The translations under genes and the position numbers were made by a program. A model generated the notes under the pieces. It was not told the origin of the DNA. It did not search any database and saw only the letters and a list, made by a program, of their open reading frames with translations. From positions 1 through 64,000 of the forward strand of contig CAVSAT010000012.1 in the NCBI GenBank assembly GCA_963726005.1: a DNA stretch of 64,000 nucleotides. The letters run 5' to 3'. Shown piece by piece: positions 28,675 to 42,478 of this stretch (the stretch's first letter is position 1; the number at the start of each line of letters is the position of its first letter). Origin of the DNA: Bog-473 sp963726005. Its GTDB lineage: Bacteria > Actinomycetota > Acidimicrobiia > Acidimicrobiales > RAAP-2.

Positions 28675-29358
28675 ATGACGATTGTGCCGAATCAGGTTCC
28701 AAGTCAGCTCGCGGGCTTCAGCGGGGGGATCTTCGCCGTGATCGCAGTGGGTCTCGCGCTCTTCTCCATCTTGTTGTTGATACCGATCATCATCATCGTG
28801 GCCAACCGTGCCGAGCCGGACCAGCGGGGGCTGCGGCCCCACAGCGTCTATCTCTTCGGGATGAGCTTCGTGACCCTGCAGTTGACCTTTGCGGGGTCGG
28901 TGCTGATCATCACGTCGCTCTTCTCGGTCATCGCCCCGCATGTCTCGCCACTGACCAACTCCGTCGCCCGTGAGGTCGTGATCGGGGGCCTCTTCGTCGT
29001 ACTCTTCGGTGCCGCCCTGTTGCTGCATCTGGGGAGGGGCGTCGAGACCGCCCGTGGCGACGGTTCGGTGACGGGGCCCAACATGCGGGTCATGCAGTCG
29101 TACGCGGGCGTGGTCGGCTTCATCTACTTCCTTCAGGTGATCTTCTCGTTGGGGATCGCCGTCTACCTGGTCTTCGCGCTGATCGCGCCGGGTGTCTTCG
29201 GCAGCATCGGATCCGACCGCAGCGGTACCCTCGCGCTCCTCCTGGACCTCGTCTACGTGATGCTGGCGTCCGGCTACATCGTCATGGCGCATTCGTCGAT
29301 CGGGCCGTCTGCGCTGCTGGGGCGCGGGCGTCCCTCCGAGGCACGCACCACGCCCTAG
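28675..29358 (+). CDS. Four-to-five-TM membrane protein of unknown function
   Basis: 227 residues from an ATG preceded by a GGGGGG purine stretch. Hydrophobic segments are IFAVIAVGLALFSILLLIPI, YLFGMSFVTLQLTFAGSVLI, VVIGGLFVVLFGAALLLHLG, GVVGFIYFLQVIFSLGIAVY and ALLLDLVYVMLASGYIVMAH. There are no catalytic motifs and no recognised family. It is divergent from the amidohydrolase. Confidence 0.7.
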   Translation: MTIVPNQVPSQLAGFSGGIFAVIAVGLALFSILLLIPIIIIVANRAEPDQRGLRPHSVYLFGMSFVTLQLTFAGSVLIITSLFSVIAPHVSPLTNSVAREVVIGGLFVVLFGAALLLHLGRGVETARGDGSVTGPNMRVMQSYAGVVGFIYFLQVIFSLGIAVYLVFALIAPGVFGSIGSDRSGTLALLLDLVYVMLASGYIVMAHSSIGPSALLGRGRPSEARTTP

Positions 29359-29400
29359 GCGGATTGAATCGATCGGTCCGGCTGTGTTTACGTGTCGGCT

Positions 29401-30351
29401 GTGTTCACGATGCGGTTCTCCATGCGCTCGGGTGCGGACGATCCGGCTGCCCGGGCCGACCTCTACCAGGCGACCCTCGAGATGTGCGGATGGGCCGAGG
29501 ACCGCGGCGGTGTGGCGGCGATCCTCAGCCAGCACCACGCCGTCGACGACGGCTACCTTCCTTCACCCGTGCCCCTCGCCGCCGCCATCGCGGCGAGGAC
29601 CACGCGGCTGCCGATCAGCGTCGCCGCACTGCTGCTCGCGCTCTACGATCCGATCAAGGTCGCCGAGGACCTGGCCGTCGTCGACCTGATCAGCCGGGGT
29701 CGTGTGTCGTACGTCGTCGGCATCGGCTACCGACCCGAGGAATTCGCGCTGTTCGGCGTCGACCGCCGGACCCGGGCCGCTCTGGTCGAGGAGCGCATCG
29801 CACTGTTGCAGCGCCTCTGGGCCGGTGAGGAGGTCGCGGTTGACGGCCGGCCGGTCACAGTGACGCCGCCGCCCTTCACCCCGGGCGGCCCCCTGCTGGC
29901 CTACGGCGGCGGCACGGAGGCGGCGGCACGGCGCGCCGGACGCCTCGGGCTCCTCTTCATGGCCGAGACGCACGACGCGTCCTTGGAGCGCGCCTATCGA
30001 GCGGAAGGGGGGGACTCGGCGCCTGGCTGCTTCTTCCCGCCGGCCGGCACGCCGCTCACCGTCTTCGTCGCCGAGGACCCCGAGCGGGCCTGGGCCGAGA
30101 TCGGGTCGTACCTCCTGGCCGACGCGACCAGCTACGCCGCCTGGAACGCGAACCGCAGCGGGACCGCCTCCATCTCCCGTGCTTCCACCGTGGCCGAGCT
30201 CGCCGGTGAGAAAGGCGCGTACCAGATCATCACCCCGGCGGAGGCGCGTGCGCTGACCGAGTCGGGGTTCCCGCTGAACCTGCAACCGCTCGTCGGCGGC
30301 CTCCCGCCCGAACTCGCCTGGCCCTATCTCGAGACCGCGGCCTCCCTCTGA
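29401..30351 (+). CDS. LLM-class flavin-dependent oxidoreductase
   Basis: 316 residues from the GTG that gives VFTMRFSMR, the usual N-terminus of this subgroup; an upstream GTG at 29392 is possible. It is a luciferase-like TIM barrel: GVAAILSQHHAVDDGYLPSP, RTTRLPISVAALLLALYDPI, VAEDLAVVDLISRGRVSYVV and GIGYRPEEFALFGVD. Members use FMN/FMNH2 or F420. The substrate is unknown. It converges with the TauD gene at a hairpin. Confidence 0.85.
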   Translation: MFTMRFSMRSGADDPAARADLYQATLEMCGWAEDRGGVAAILSQHHAVDDGYLPSPVPLAAAIAARTTRLPISVAALLLALYDPIKVAEDLAVVDLISRGRVSYVVGIGYRPEEFALFGVDRRTRAALVEERIALLQRLWAGEEVAVDGRPVTVTPPPFTPGGPLLAYGGGTEAAARRAGRLGLLFMAETHDASLERAYRAEGGDSAPGCFFPPAGTPLTVFVAEDPERAWAEIGSYLLADATSYAAWNANRSGTASISRASTVAELAGEKGAYQIITPAEARALTESGFPLNLQPLVGGLPPELAWPYLETAASL

Positions 30352-30373
30352 GCGCCGGGCCGCGCCCGGACGC
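30352..30373. terminator. Convergent hairpin between the LLM and TauD genes
   Basis: CCGGGC (30355-30360) pairs with GCCCGG (30364-30369) around CGC, and outer GCG/CGC pairs extend it with one bulged A. It fills the 27 bp between two converging stop codons, so it can end transcription from both sides. There is no U tract. Confidence 0.5.
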
Positions 30374-30378
30374 TGAGC

Positions 30379-31324
30379 TCAGGAACGCACGGGGCGCGTC
30401 CCGATGATGGAGGCGCGCTCCATCGACCGGCGCTGGGGCCAATAGTCGCTCGACGCATAGTGCTGCACGGCGCGGTTGTCCCAGAACGCCACCGCGTCCT
30501 TCGTCCAGGCGAAGCGGCACTGGTGCTCGGGGGCGTCGGCCTGCCGGCAGAGACGGTCGAGTAGTTCGACGCTCGCCGCGCGGTCGAGCCCGTCGATGTG
30601 GCTCACGAAGGGCCGGTTCACGTAGAGGTGCGGCTTCCCGGTGGCGGGGTGCGTGCAGACAACGGGATGGCGGACCGGAGGAAACCGCTCTTGCGCCGCC
30701 TGCCGCTCGTCGGCCGACATCGTGTGCCCAAAGGTCTGAGTGAAGTCGTGGACCGCCGCGAGCCCGTCGATCTCCTCTTTGGTCCTGCCGTCCAGCGCGT
30801 CGTAGGCGGCGTACATGTCCGCGAAGAGCGTGTCACCACCTTCATCGGGCACCGACAGCGCATGGAGGACCGCGCCCATCGACGGCACCTCGCGCCACGT
30901 CACGTCGTGGTGCCACGAGTTCTCGTATCCGCTGACCTCTGCCGTCTTGTCGAACCGGACCAATTCGGGCTCCCCGGTGTTGGACGGGAGGAACGGATGG
31001 AGCTCCAGGTCGCCGAAGCGACGCGCGAAACGCGACGTGCTGCTGCGGCGTCATCGGCTGGTCCCGGAAGAAGATCACCTTGTAGTCGTGGAGCGCCTGG
31101 CGGAGCTCCCCGACGACGTCCTCGGGCAGCGCCGTGGTCAGGTCCACGCCCGAGATCTCCGCGCCGACCGTTGCACCGAGCTGACGCGCGTCGAAGTGGC
31201 GCCACCGGAGCGAGGTCAAGCGGTCCCGCTCCTTCGCCACATGGGTGAAGGGTCCGACCGCGATCGGGTAGCCCGGCAGCCGGAAAGCGCCGGGACCGGC
31301 AGCGTCCTCGGTCGTCGTCGCCAT
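30379..31324 (-). pseudogene. TauD/TfdA-family Fe(II)/2-oxoglutarate dioxygenase, one frame change
   Basis: A protein of about 314 residues. The N-terminal part has LGATVGAEISGVDLTTALPE and KVIFFRDQPMTPQQHVAF. The core has the HxD iron motif in YENSWHHDVTWREVPSMG, the distal His in VQHYASSDYWPQRR, and Arg SMERASIIG near the end. Known relatives hydroxylate taurine, alkyl sulfates or phenoxyacetates. The frame changes at an AAA run near 31029; removing one base restores FARRFGDLELHPFLPSNTG, a textbook TauD segment, so a sequencing error is very plausible. Confidence 0.88.
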
Positions 31325-31396
31325 GTCCGTACTGTACCGAAGTGTCGTCGGGTCCAGCAGGGCGGCGCTCCGTATACTTGGCGTGGTGGCACTCCC

Positions 31397-31648
31397 GTGA
31401 GCAATGACGGGGCACTGCAGCGCGCGGTCCGTCGTGCGATTCTCGACGAGACGAGCGGCGACGGCCGTCTACACGTGACGCATGCGGCCGCCACCTTCGG
31501 GTGGGGTGACGTCCTCTTCGTGGACGTCTACGCACGGTCGCGCTCCGAGACGCTCGAGGACCTCGACCCTCCGCTGCGCCAGATCGTCTCGGTGGTCGCC
31601 AACCAGCCCTACGAGCGCGTGACCATCCGGTGGCGGATCAGCCACTGA
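31397..31648 (+). CDS. Small conserved-looking protein of unknown function (83 residues)
   Basis: GTG start (VSNDGALQRAVRRA). A -10-like TATACT at 31373-31378 would place transcription about 10 nt before the start, so translation may be nearly leaderless. The sequence is helix-strand-strand-helix in character (VLFVDVYARSRSETLEDL and PYERVTIRWRIS), with high GC3 as in its neighbours. No family recognised. It is divergent from the TauD gene and convergent with the FtsX permease. Confidence 0.6.
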   Translation: MSNDGALQRAVRRAILDETSGDGRLHVTHAAATFGWGDVLFVDVYARSRSETLEDLDPPLRQIVSVVANQPYERVTIRWRISH

Positions 31649-31657
31649 CCGCGTGGG

Positions 31658-34180
31658 TCAGTCGGCGGCGATCGCCGCCAGGACGTCCAGCTTGGCGGCG
31701 CGCCGGGCGGGCCAGCTCGCCGCCAGCAGGCCGAGCAGGGCGGCCAGGACCAGGAAGATCACCAGGCTCGAGACCGGCACCACCGTGTCGGTGACGCCCT
31801 GCGTACGCAACGCCGACACCAGCGCGATCCCGAGGCCCGTCCCGACGATGATGCCGATGATCGCGCCGAAGACGGCCAGGATCACGGACTCCGAGCGGAT
31901 CATGGCGCGGATCTGGCGCCGTTTCATGCCCACCGCTCGCAGCAGCCCGATCTCATGGGTGCGCTCGAAGACCGAGAGCATGAGCGTGTTCACGATCCCG
32001 ATGAGGGCGATGATCACGGCCAGGGCCAACAAGGCGTAGATCAGGCCGAGCAGCTGGTTGATCATGTTCCGCTGTGTCTGCTCGAACTCGGCGCGGGTCT
32101 GAATCTTGAGGTTCGGGTAACCCGCCAGCGCGTGCTTGACGCTCTGCTCCACTCCCGGGCTCCCGTCGGTCTTGAGCAACACGGCAACGGGCAACGGGTT
32201 GTCGAAGTGGGCGAGGAAGAAGCCGTCACCGACGAGATACTTCCCGATGAGCGCGTTGGCCTTGAAGACGCCGCCGATGCGCATGGTCGAGCTCCCCGTC
32301 TTGGCGAACTTCACGGGAACGACGTTCCCGACCGAGAGGTGCTTGGAGTTGGCGGTCGTCGTGTCGATCAGGAGCTGGCCGGAGGCCAGCGCGGCCGGGG
32401 AGCCCGAGGTCATGTCGAGAATCACCGTCTGGGCCAGGCTCCGCGTCGATACCCCGGTGAGCTTCTCCAGCGACCCCTGGAGCTCGAACTGGTCCTGGTA
32501 GACACTCGATGCCGCGGTCACCCCGGGGACCGCGGCCGCCGCCGGTGCCACCGAATTGCTGAAGTTTCCCTCGCGCGCTGTTGGTCGCGCTGACGATGAG
32601 ATTGGCGCTGATGGCGTTGTCCACGCTGCTCGTTGCCGACCGCGCCACCGAGGCGCCGAACACCGCGATCGCCGAGACCAGCGCCAGGCCGACCATGAGG
32701 GCCGAGGCCGTCTGCGCCGTCCGCCGGGGGCTGCGCATGGAGTTCTCGCGTCCCAGCCGGCCCGAAGTGCCGAGCAGGCGGGCGAGCGGGCGACCGATGG
32801 CGCTCGCCATGGGGCGCGCCACCGCCGGCGCCAGCATGGCCACGCCGACGAAGATGAGGACTGCGCCCAGGCCCACCAGCTGGATGGTGGGCTGCGTCAA
32901 CCCCACGGCGAGGAGGGCGACACCGACGAGGGTGATGACCCCGCCGCGGATGAAGCGGCGCCGCAACGGGATCTCGGCTTCCGTCTGTCGCTCCGACACC
33001 GCCGCGACCGGGGCGATCCGCACGGCGCGCCGCGCCGGGCTGATGGCCGCCACCATCGTCACGCCGACACCGACGACGAGGCACACGATCACGGTGCGGG
33101 CCTCGAACACCAACGAGCCCGACGGCAACGTGATCCCGAACCCGCTCAGCAGCTTCTCGAGCCCCACGGCGGCGAGCACGCCGAGCCCGAGTCCGACCAG
33201 CGAGGACAGCAGCCCGACGATGAACGCCTCGCCGAGGACGGAGCGGAACACCTGGCGCCGGCTCGCGCCGACGATGCGGAGCAGCGCCAGCTCGCGTGTG
33301 CGCTGGCCCACCGTGATGGAGAACGTGTTCAAGATGGTGAAGCCGCCCACGAACAGCGCGATGAAGCCGAAGACCAGAAGCGCCGTGTTGAAGAACCCGA
33401 GCGCCTGGCTGATCGCGCTCGTCTGCTCGTTGATCACGGTCTGGCCGGTCACCACCTCGACGCCGGGGGGCAGGACGCGCGCGATGGCATGTTGCACCGT
33501 CGTCTTGTTCGCCCCGGTTGGGAGACGACGTTGATGTTGTCGAACTTTCCGACATCGCCGAGGACGGCCTGCGCGGTCGGGGTGTCGAAGGCGGCCAGGG
33601 TCGCCCCGGCCAGGTTGTTCGCCGTCCCGAAGCGCATCAGGCCGCTGATGGTGAAGGTTCGGGGCGGGCCCTGCAGCAGGATGCGCACCTTCTGGCCGAC
33701 CGTGAAGTGGTACTTCTGCGCCGTGCCGAGGTCCATGGCGACTTCGTTCGGTGTCGTCGGCGGTTTGCCCTGCGCGATGTGGAGGGCCGAGATCTGCGGG
33801 TTGGGGTCGAACTCGACGCCGAGCGTCGGTGCCATGCCGTTCGCGATGGCCTTGCCGTCGGGGGAGACGAACTGCGCAATGCCGGTCACCGACCCGTTGG
33901 CGGCCGCCACGCCGGGGACGGCCTGCACCGTGGCGAGGAGCGACTCGGGCACTGCGTTGCGCTTCACGTTGTCGCCGCTGGTTCCGAGCTGGGCCACGCC
34001 GCGCACCTGAAAATCGACGTGCTGATAGATGTTGCCGAAGAGGGTGTCGAACGTGCGGTTCAGCGTGTCGGTCAGCACGAAGGTCCCGGCAATGAAGGTC
34101 ACGCCGAGCACGATGGCCAGCGCCGTCAGGGCGAGGCGGAGCTTGTGGGCCAGGAGCCCCTTGATGGTGACCCGCCACAT
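31658..34180 (-). pseudogene. MacB/FtsX-type ABC transporter permease, two frame changes
   Basis: A protein of about 840 residues with the duplicated FtsX topology: an N-terminal TM (LRLALTALAIVLGVTFIAGT), a large extracellular MacB-PCD domain, TM blocks (ILNTFSITVGQRTRELALLR, a hallmark FtsX loop), a second extracellular domain, and final TM blocks (VNTLMLSVFERTHEIGLLRA). The frame changes near 33514 (a C4 run) and near 32566 (TTT), both single-base and in homopolymers. It begins 1 bp after the ATPase stop. The pair likely works in lipoprotein or lipid handling or drug export. Confidence 0.85.
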
Positions 34181-34181
34181 G

Positions 34182-34946
34182 TCAGGCGCCCAGCGTCCGG
34201 ATGCGCTCGAGGACCGAATCCGGCGTCGGTTCGGCGAGCTCGTCGACGACCTTGCCGTCGGCGAGGAAGACGACCCGGTCCGCGTAGGACGCCCCGCGGG
34301 GGTCGTGGGTGACCATGACGATGGACTGGCCGAACTCGGTCACCGACCGCTTCAGGAACGACAGCATCTCGGCTGAGGAGTTCGAGTCCAGGTTCCCGGT
34401 GGGCTCGTCGGCGAAGACGAGGTCGGGCCGGTTGATCAGGGCCCGGGCGCACGCACACCGCTGCTGTTGCCCGCCCGACAACTCGGTGGGCCGGTGGCTC
34501 AGCCGGTCGGCGATGCCGAGCTGCGCCACCAGGTAGTCGAACCACTCCTTGTCCACCTTCTTCCCCGCCAGGTCCGCCGGAAGGGTGATGTTCTCGCCCG
34601 CCGTCAGCGTCGGGACGAGGTTGAAGGACTGGAACACGAAACCGACCCGATCGCGCCGCATCTGGGTGAGACCGGCGTCGTCGAGGCTCCCGATATCGAG
34701 CTCGCCGATGTAGGCCTTTCCCGAAGTCGGTCTGTCGAGGCCCGCCATGCAGTGCATCAGCGTGGATTTGCCCGATCCCGACGGGCCCATTACGGCGGTG
34801 AAGCGGCCGCGCTCGAAGGTGACGTCGATGCCGGCCAAGGCGTGCACCGTTGCTTGGCCCGACCCGTACGTCTTGGTCAGATCGACGGCGTGTGCGGCCG
34901 GGGCGGTCCGGCCCGCGGCCATCGGTGCCTGGTCAGTAAGCGTCAC
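34182..34946 (-). CDS. MacB/LolD-type ABC transporter ATP-binding protein
   Basis: 254 residues from the GTG with a GAGG SD; the ATG at 34922 is an alternative. Walker A GPSGSGKSTLMHCMAGLD, Q-loop VFQSFNLVPTLTAGENI, signature ELSGGQQQRCACARAL, Walker B DLVFADEPTGNLDS and H-loop VMVTHDP. This is the classical LolD/MacB-class cytosolic ATPase. It precedes the FtsX-type permease by 1 bp, so the two form an operon. Confidence 0.93.
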   Translation of the reverse strand: MTLTDQAPMAAGRTAPAAHAVDLTKTYGSGQATVHALAGIDVTFERGRFTAVMGPSGSGKSTLMHCMAGLDRPTSGKAYIGELDIGSLDDAGLTQMRRDRVGFVFQSFNLVPTLTAGENITLPADLAGKKVDKEWFDYLVAQLGIADRLSHRPTELSGGQQQRCACARALINRPDLVFADEPTGNLDSNSSAEMLSFLKRSVTEFGQSIVMVTHDPRGASYADRVVFLADGKVVDELAEPTPDSVLERIRTLGA

Positions 34947-35159
34947 GCTGCCTCGATTCAGCTCGGGGGTGGGCCGGGGGGGAGCCGACCACCTCCACTC
35001 TGTCCCGCATGTGCGAGGTCGCACAAGGCCCCGCGTGGGCGCTTTCGGTCGGACGAGGCAAACGTCACCGCGCGCATCCGGCCGACCGGGGATTGCAGCC
35101 GTCGCGGGATGCCACTTGTTTTCGATGTCGGACCAACTACCCTGACGCCCGCAGCTGCG

Positions 35160-37330
35160 ATGAGACAGCTGGGGGAGGGTTCGTGGGCAGATCGTCGCGG
35201 CCGGGTCTTCGTGACCACATGCCGAGCGCCACCGCGGCCGCGGCGAGATCTGCGCACCACGGCCGAAGGGGCCAAGGCACTGACCAAGGGCGAACTGCCC
35301 CGGGGCCGTTCCTCCGCGGTGAGCGCGGTGGCTGCGGTCGCCGCGGTGTTCGTCCTCCAGCTCGCGGCGTTCCCGGTCCCGCTCGGGGTGTGGGTGCAGG
35401 GGCTCGTGCTCGGCCTGCTCGGCTCGCTGATGGCCGTCGGCCTCGGCCTGACCTACCGCCTGAACAAGGTGGTGAACTTCGCCCAGGGTGACCTCGGCAC
35501 CGCACCGGCCGTCCTGGCCGTCGGCCTGGTCGGCCTGTCCGGCGTCAATTACTTCTTGGGCCTCGCCACGGGACTGGTGGCGGCCGTCCTGCTCACGGCG
35601 ATCGTCGAGATCGTCGTGGTGCGCCGGTTCCGACGCTCCCCCCGCCTGATCCTGACCGTCGCCACCATCGGGCTTTCCCAGTTCCTGGTCGTGCTCAGCC
35701 TGCTCATCCCCCGCATCTGGGGTCAGACGCCGATCGCCACCGCCGTGGTCAGCTTCCCGTGGCACGTCACCTGGCACATCGCACCGGTCACCTTCAACGC
35801 CGACGATCTCGTCGCCGTCATCGTCTCGGTGGCCTGCCTGGCCGGGGTGTCGCTCTGGTTCACGCGCAGCGACATCGGCGTCGCTGTGCAGGCGACGGGC
35901 GACCGGCGGGACCGGGCCTCCATGCTCGGCATCCCGGTGGGGCGCCTGCAATCGCTGACCTGGGTTGTGGCCGGCGTGCTCTCCTTCGTCAGCATCTTCT
36001 TCCAGGCCGCCATCCTGGGGCTGCCGCTCGACCCGACCTACGGACTCACCGCGCTCGTCACCGCGCTGGCCGCCCTCGCCCTGGGCAACTTCTCCGACCT
36101 CCCGGTGATCGCGGCTGCCGCCGTCTCCCTCGGCGTCCTGCAGCAGGGCGTGGCGTGGGACGAGCCCAACAACCCGGCCCTCGGCCTCGCCGTGCTGGCG
36201 GGCGTCGTGTTCGCCGCCATCTTGATCCGCCAGCTGCTGACCAGGCAGACCGACCGCGAGGCCGAGTCGTCGCTCTCGCTCACCGCCACCGTGCGCGACC
36301 TGCCCGAGGCCGCCCGCGCCCTGCCTGAGGTCCGGTTGGGCATCCCCGCCGTCGACCTGCTGGCGTTCGCCGCCGCCTGCACGCTCCCGCTCTGGCTCGG
36401 CCCCGGCGCGCTGATCCGCGCCTCGTCGCTCGTCGTCCTGGCCATCGTCGGCTGTTCAATTGTGGTGCTCACCGGGTGGTCGGGCCAGGTCAGCCTGGGC
36501 CAGATGTCCTTCGCCGCCGTGGGCGCCACGGTGGGGGCGGTCGCACTGCTCGACTGGCACTGGGATCTCAGCCTCGCCCTGCTTTTGGCCGGCGCCGCCT
36601 CGGCCGCCGCTGCCACCGTGATCGGCATCCCGACGCTCCGCCTCGACGGCATGTTCGCCGCCGTCACCACTTTGGCCTTCGCCCTCGCCGCCTCGGGCTA
36701 CCTGCTGGTGCGGGCCGAATTCTCCTGGATCCCCCAGAGCCAGATCGCGGTCCCCTACCTCTTCGGCGTCGCCATCACGTCGCAAGGGTCGATCTTCGAG
36801 CTGTGCCTCGGCGTCCTGGTGTTGGTGCTGATCGCGCTGCACGGCCTGCGTCACAGCCGGACCGGCCGGGTCCTGCGCGCGCTGCCGGCCAACCAACGCG
36901 CCTCGTCCGGCTACGGCGTGCGGGTGGGGCGGGCCAAGCTGACCGCGTTCGCCCTCTCGGGGTTCATCGCCGGCCTTGGCGGCTGCCTCCTCCTGGTGGT
37001 CAACCAGTCGTACGTGGAGACGCCGTTCCTCGTCCCGGTCAGCCTCGTCGTGTTCACCTCGACCGCCGTCGGTGGCCTCGGGTCGGCGCTGGGCGCGGTG
37101 CTCGGTGCCGCGCTGGTCGAGGGCAGCTCGACCTTCCTGCCGCCGAGCTGGCAGCTCTTCCCCTCCGCCCTCGGAGTCCTCCTCGTGCTGATCCTCTTCC
37201 CGCGCGGCGTCGCCGGCCTCTGGTACGACGGCCGCGACCGCCTGGTCTCCGCCCTCGTGCGACGCCACCACTCCGGCGGCGTCGCCCGCGCCACCGGTCC
37301 CGCTGCACCGATCGATCCGGCGTTGGCACC

Positions 37331-37334
<4 letters not shown>
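35160..37334 (+). CDS. Branched-chain amino-acid-type ABC permease, LivH-LivM fusion
   Basis: About 724 residues with many TM segments. Residues about 55-350 match a LivH-like permease (GSLMAVGLGLTYRLNKVVNF, then AQGDLGTAPAVLAVGL). The second half matches LivM (LTGWSGQVSLGQMSFAAVGA, then GVRVGRAKLTAFALSGFIAG and LFPRGVAGLWYDG). Fusing LivH and LivM gives the complete membrane channel in one chain. The start is uncertain: ATG 35160 has no SD. The strong GGGGGAGGG with GTG at 35183 is in another frame and would need a frame change to join the conserved part. Confidence 0.85.
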
Positions 37335-40323
<2,989 letters not shown>

Positions 40324-40327
<4 letters not shown>

Positions 40328-42069
40328 GCGAGCCCGAGCAGACGTCGACGTCGCGCCCGTGGCCACGGGTCAGCCGGCTCCGCCTGGCCATCCCGGTCGT
40401 CCTGATCGTCGCCGCGCTGGTGGCGGCCGGCATCGTGGCCACGGTCAACGAGCGCTCCACGACGAACGCCGCGGCGCCGGCCAACGGAACCGGTGCCCCG
40501 AGCACCCACGCCTCCGTGCCGCTCACCTACGCCACCGCGACGCGCCTCGGCCACGCCAACCAATTCGACTGGGGTCCCCAGTGCGACCACAAGACGGGTC
40601 GCCTCAAGATGCCGACCGTGTACGCACCGCCCTGCGTGCCGGTCGTCACCGGCGCCAACGGCGGCGCCACCTCGGGCGGGGTGACGGGCAACACCATCAA
40701 CCTCGTCTACTACCAGCCCCAACCGGGCGGGCTGGCGTCGACGATCTCGGGGGCGGCCGGCACTCCGGCCGAGGGCCTCGCGACCGCGCAGGCCTTCGTC
40801 AACATGTACAACCACGTCTACGAGACGTACGGGCGGCACGTGAACCTCATCCCCTTCACCGCTTCGGGGGCGGACGGTGATCCGGTGGTGGCCCACGCCG
40901 ACGCCGTGACCGTCGCCCAGCAACTGCACGCCTTCGCGTCCATCAACGGCCCGGGCACGACCTCCGCCTACGAGGAGGAGCTCGCCCGCCTGCACGTGTT
41001 CTGCATGGCGTGCGGCGACTCCTCCCTCCACGGCGAGATCCAGCGCAACGCCCCCTACCAGTGGGCCAACCTGCCCACCGCCGACACGTCGCTCAACGAG
41101 ACGATCGACTACCTCGTGGCCAAGTTGAACGGGAAGGACGCCATCTGGGCCGGCGACCCCAGCCTGCGCACGCAGAAGCGCACGTTCATCATCGTGAGTG
41201 AGACCTCGGAGCCGCCCGCGCCGGGCTTCGCACAACTGACGGCCGTGGTGACCAAGAAGCTGACGGCCGGCCACGTGCGCATGTCGTCGACACCCGACCT
41301 GACCTACACGCTCAACCTCACCACTCTGCCCACCCAGGCGGCCACCCTCGCCGAGAAGCTGAAGGCCTCGGGCGCCACCAGCGTCGTGTTCGCCGGCGAC
41401 CCCATCATGCCGATCTACCTGACGAAGGCCTGCGCCGCCATCGGGTACTCCCCCGAGTGGATCATCACCGGAATTGTGCTGACGGACACCTCGACGCTCG
41501 CGCGCTACTACGACCAGAAGGAGTGGGCCCACGCCTTCGGCGTCTCCAGCCTGGCCGTGCCCGTCCCCACCGCGACAGCCGACGCCGACCGCCTCTACCG
41601 CTGGTGGTACGGGGCCAACACCGCACCGGCCTCGCTCGCCGCGCCGGCCATCATCCCGCCGATCGGGCAGTTCTTCACGGGCGTCCAGCTGGCCGGGCCC
41701 CACCTGACGCCGGACACGTTCACCACCGGGCTGTTCCGTGCGCCGCCGGCCGGCGGCGGACCGACGTCCCCGCTCCAGGCCTACGGCTTCCAGGGCTCCG
41801 CGCCCCTCCCCAGTTACTCGTCACCCGCCGACTACACCTTCCTCTGGTACGACGCCGCGGCAAAGGGCCCCGACGAGGAGGGCGTGGTCGGCCTGGGGTT
41901 GATGCGTTACGTGAACGGCGGCGCTCGCTACAAGTCGAGTGTCGTGCCCGCCGGCGCGGTCCCGATGTTCTCGGTACCCGGTTCGGTCACGAGCTACCCG
42001 TCGCCGACGGACCGGGCGCCCTCCTACCCCGCCTGGCCCGGGTCGCCGGCGGCCTCGGCCTCGGGCTGA
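40324..42069 (+). CDS. Liv-type periplasmic/extracellular substrate-binding protein
   Basis: 581 residues, ATG overlapping the upstream stop. The N-terminus has one TM segment (LRLAIPVVLIVAALVAAGIV) without a lipobox, so it is probably membrane-anchored. The body is a type I periplasmic-binding fold: GVTGNTINLVYYQPQPGGL, AFASINGPGTTSAYEEEL, GATSVVFAGDPIMPIYLTKA and WIITGIVLTDTSTLARYY. It is considerably longer than canonical LivJ/LivK (about 370). The ligand may be an amino acid or another small carboxylate; it cannot be called. Confidence 0.85.
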
Positions 42070-42199
42070 CGCGCGCCTTCGTTGGTCGCTTCGTTCCACT
42101 CCGTCGTGCGGTCCATCGCGCTTGTCTCCGGCAGGGTGACGCACCTTCCGTGCATTGCGACGCGGTGTAACCGGAGCGGTTCGTCTGCGTCGGAGGAAG

Positions 42200-42478
42200 G
42201 TGAGCACAGGGGCGCACGAGCAAGAGCAGAGCAACGACAGGGCGGCGGCCGAACGGCTGTTGGCCAAGATCAGGACGTTCGTCGCCGAACAACTCGATGA
42301 TGACGAGGCCGCGCTGTTCGCCGCCCTCGTCGCCCCCGCCGTGGCGCAGGCCTACCGGGTGGACGACGCGTCCGGGGTCGGCTCTGACGTCGATTGGCGG
42401 CCGCACGCGCTGCCCGAGTCCCTGGCGGCAGCGGTGCGGCGCGGCGGCGTCAGGATCGAAGGTCTCGCCGAGGAGTGA
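42200..42478 (+). CDS. Small acidic protein of unknown function (92 residues)
   Basis: I chose the GTG at 42200, preceded by GGAGG. The sequence is helical and acidic (AERLLAKIRTFVAEQLDDDE, then AALFAALVAPAVAQAYRVDD). No family recognised. It ends one base before the convergent ECF sigma gene. High GC3 and position support a real gene. Confidence 0.55.
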   Translation: MSTGAHEQEQSNDRAAAERLLAKIRTFVAEQLDDDEAALFAALVAPAVAQAYRVDDASGVGSDVDWRPHALPESLAAAVRRGGVRIEGLAEE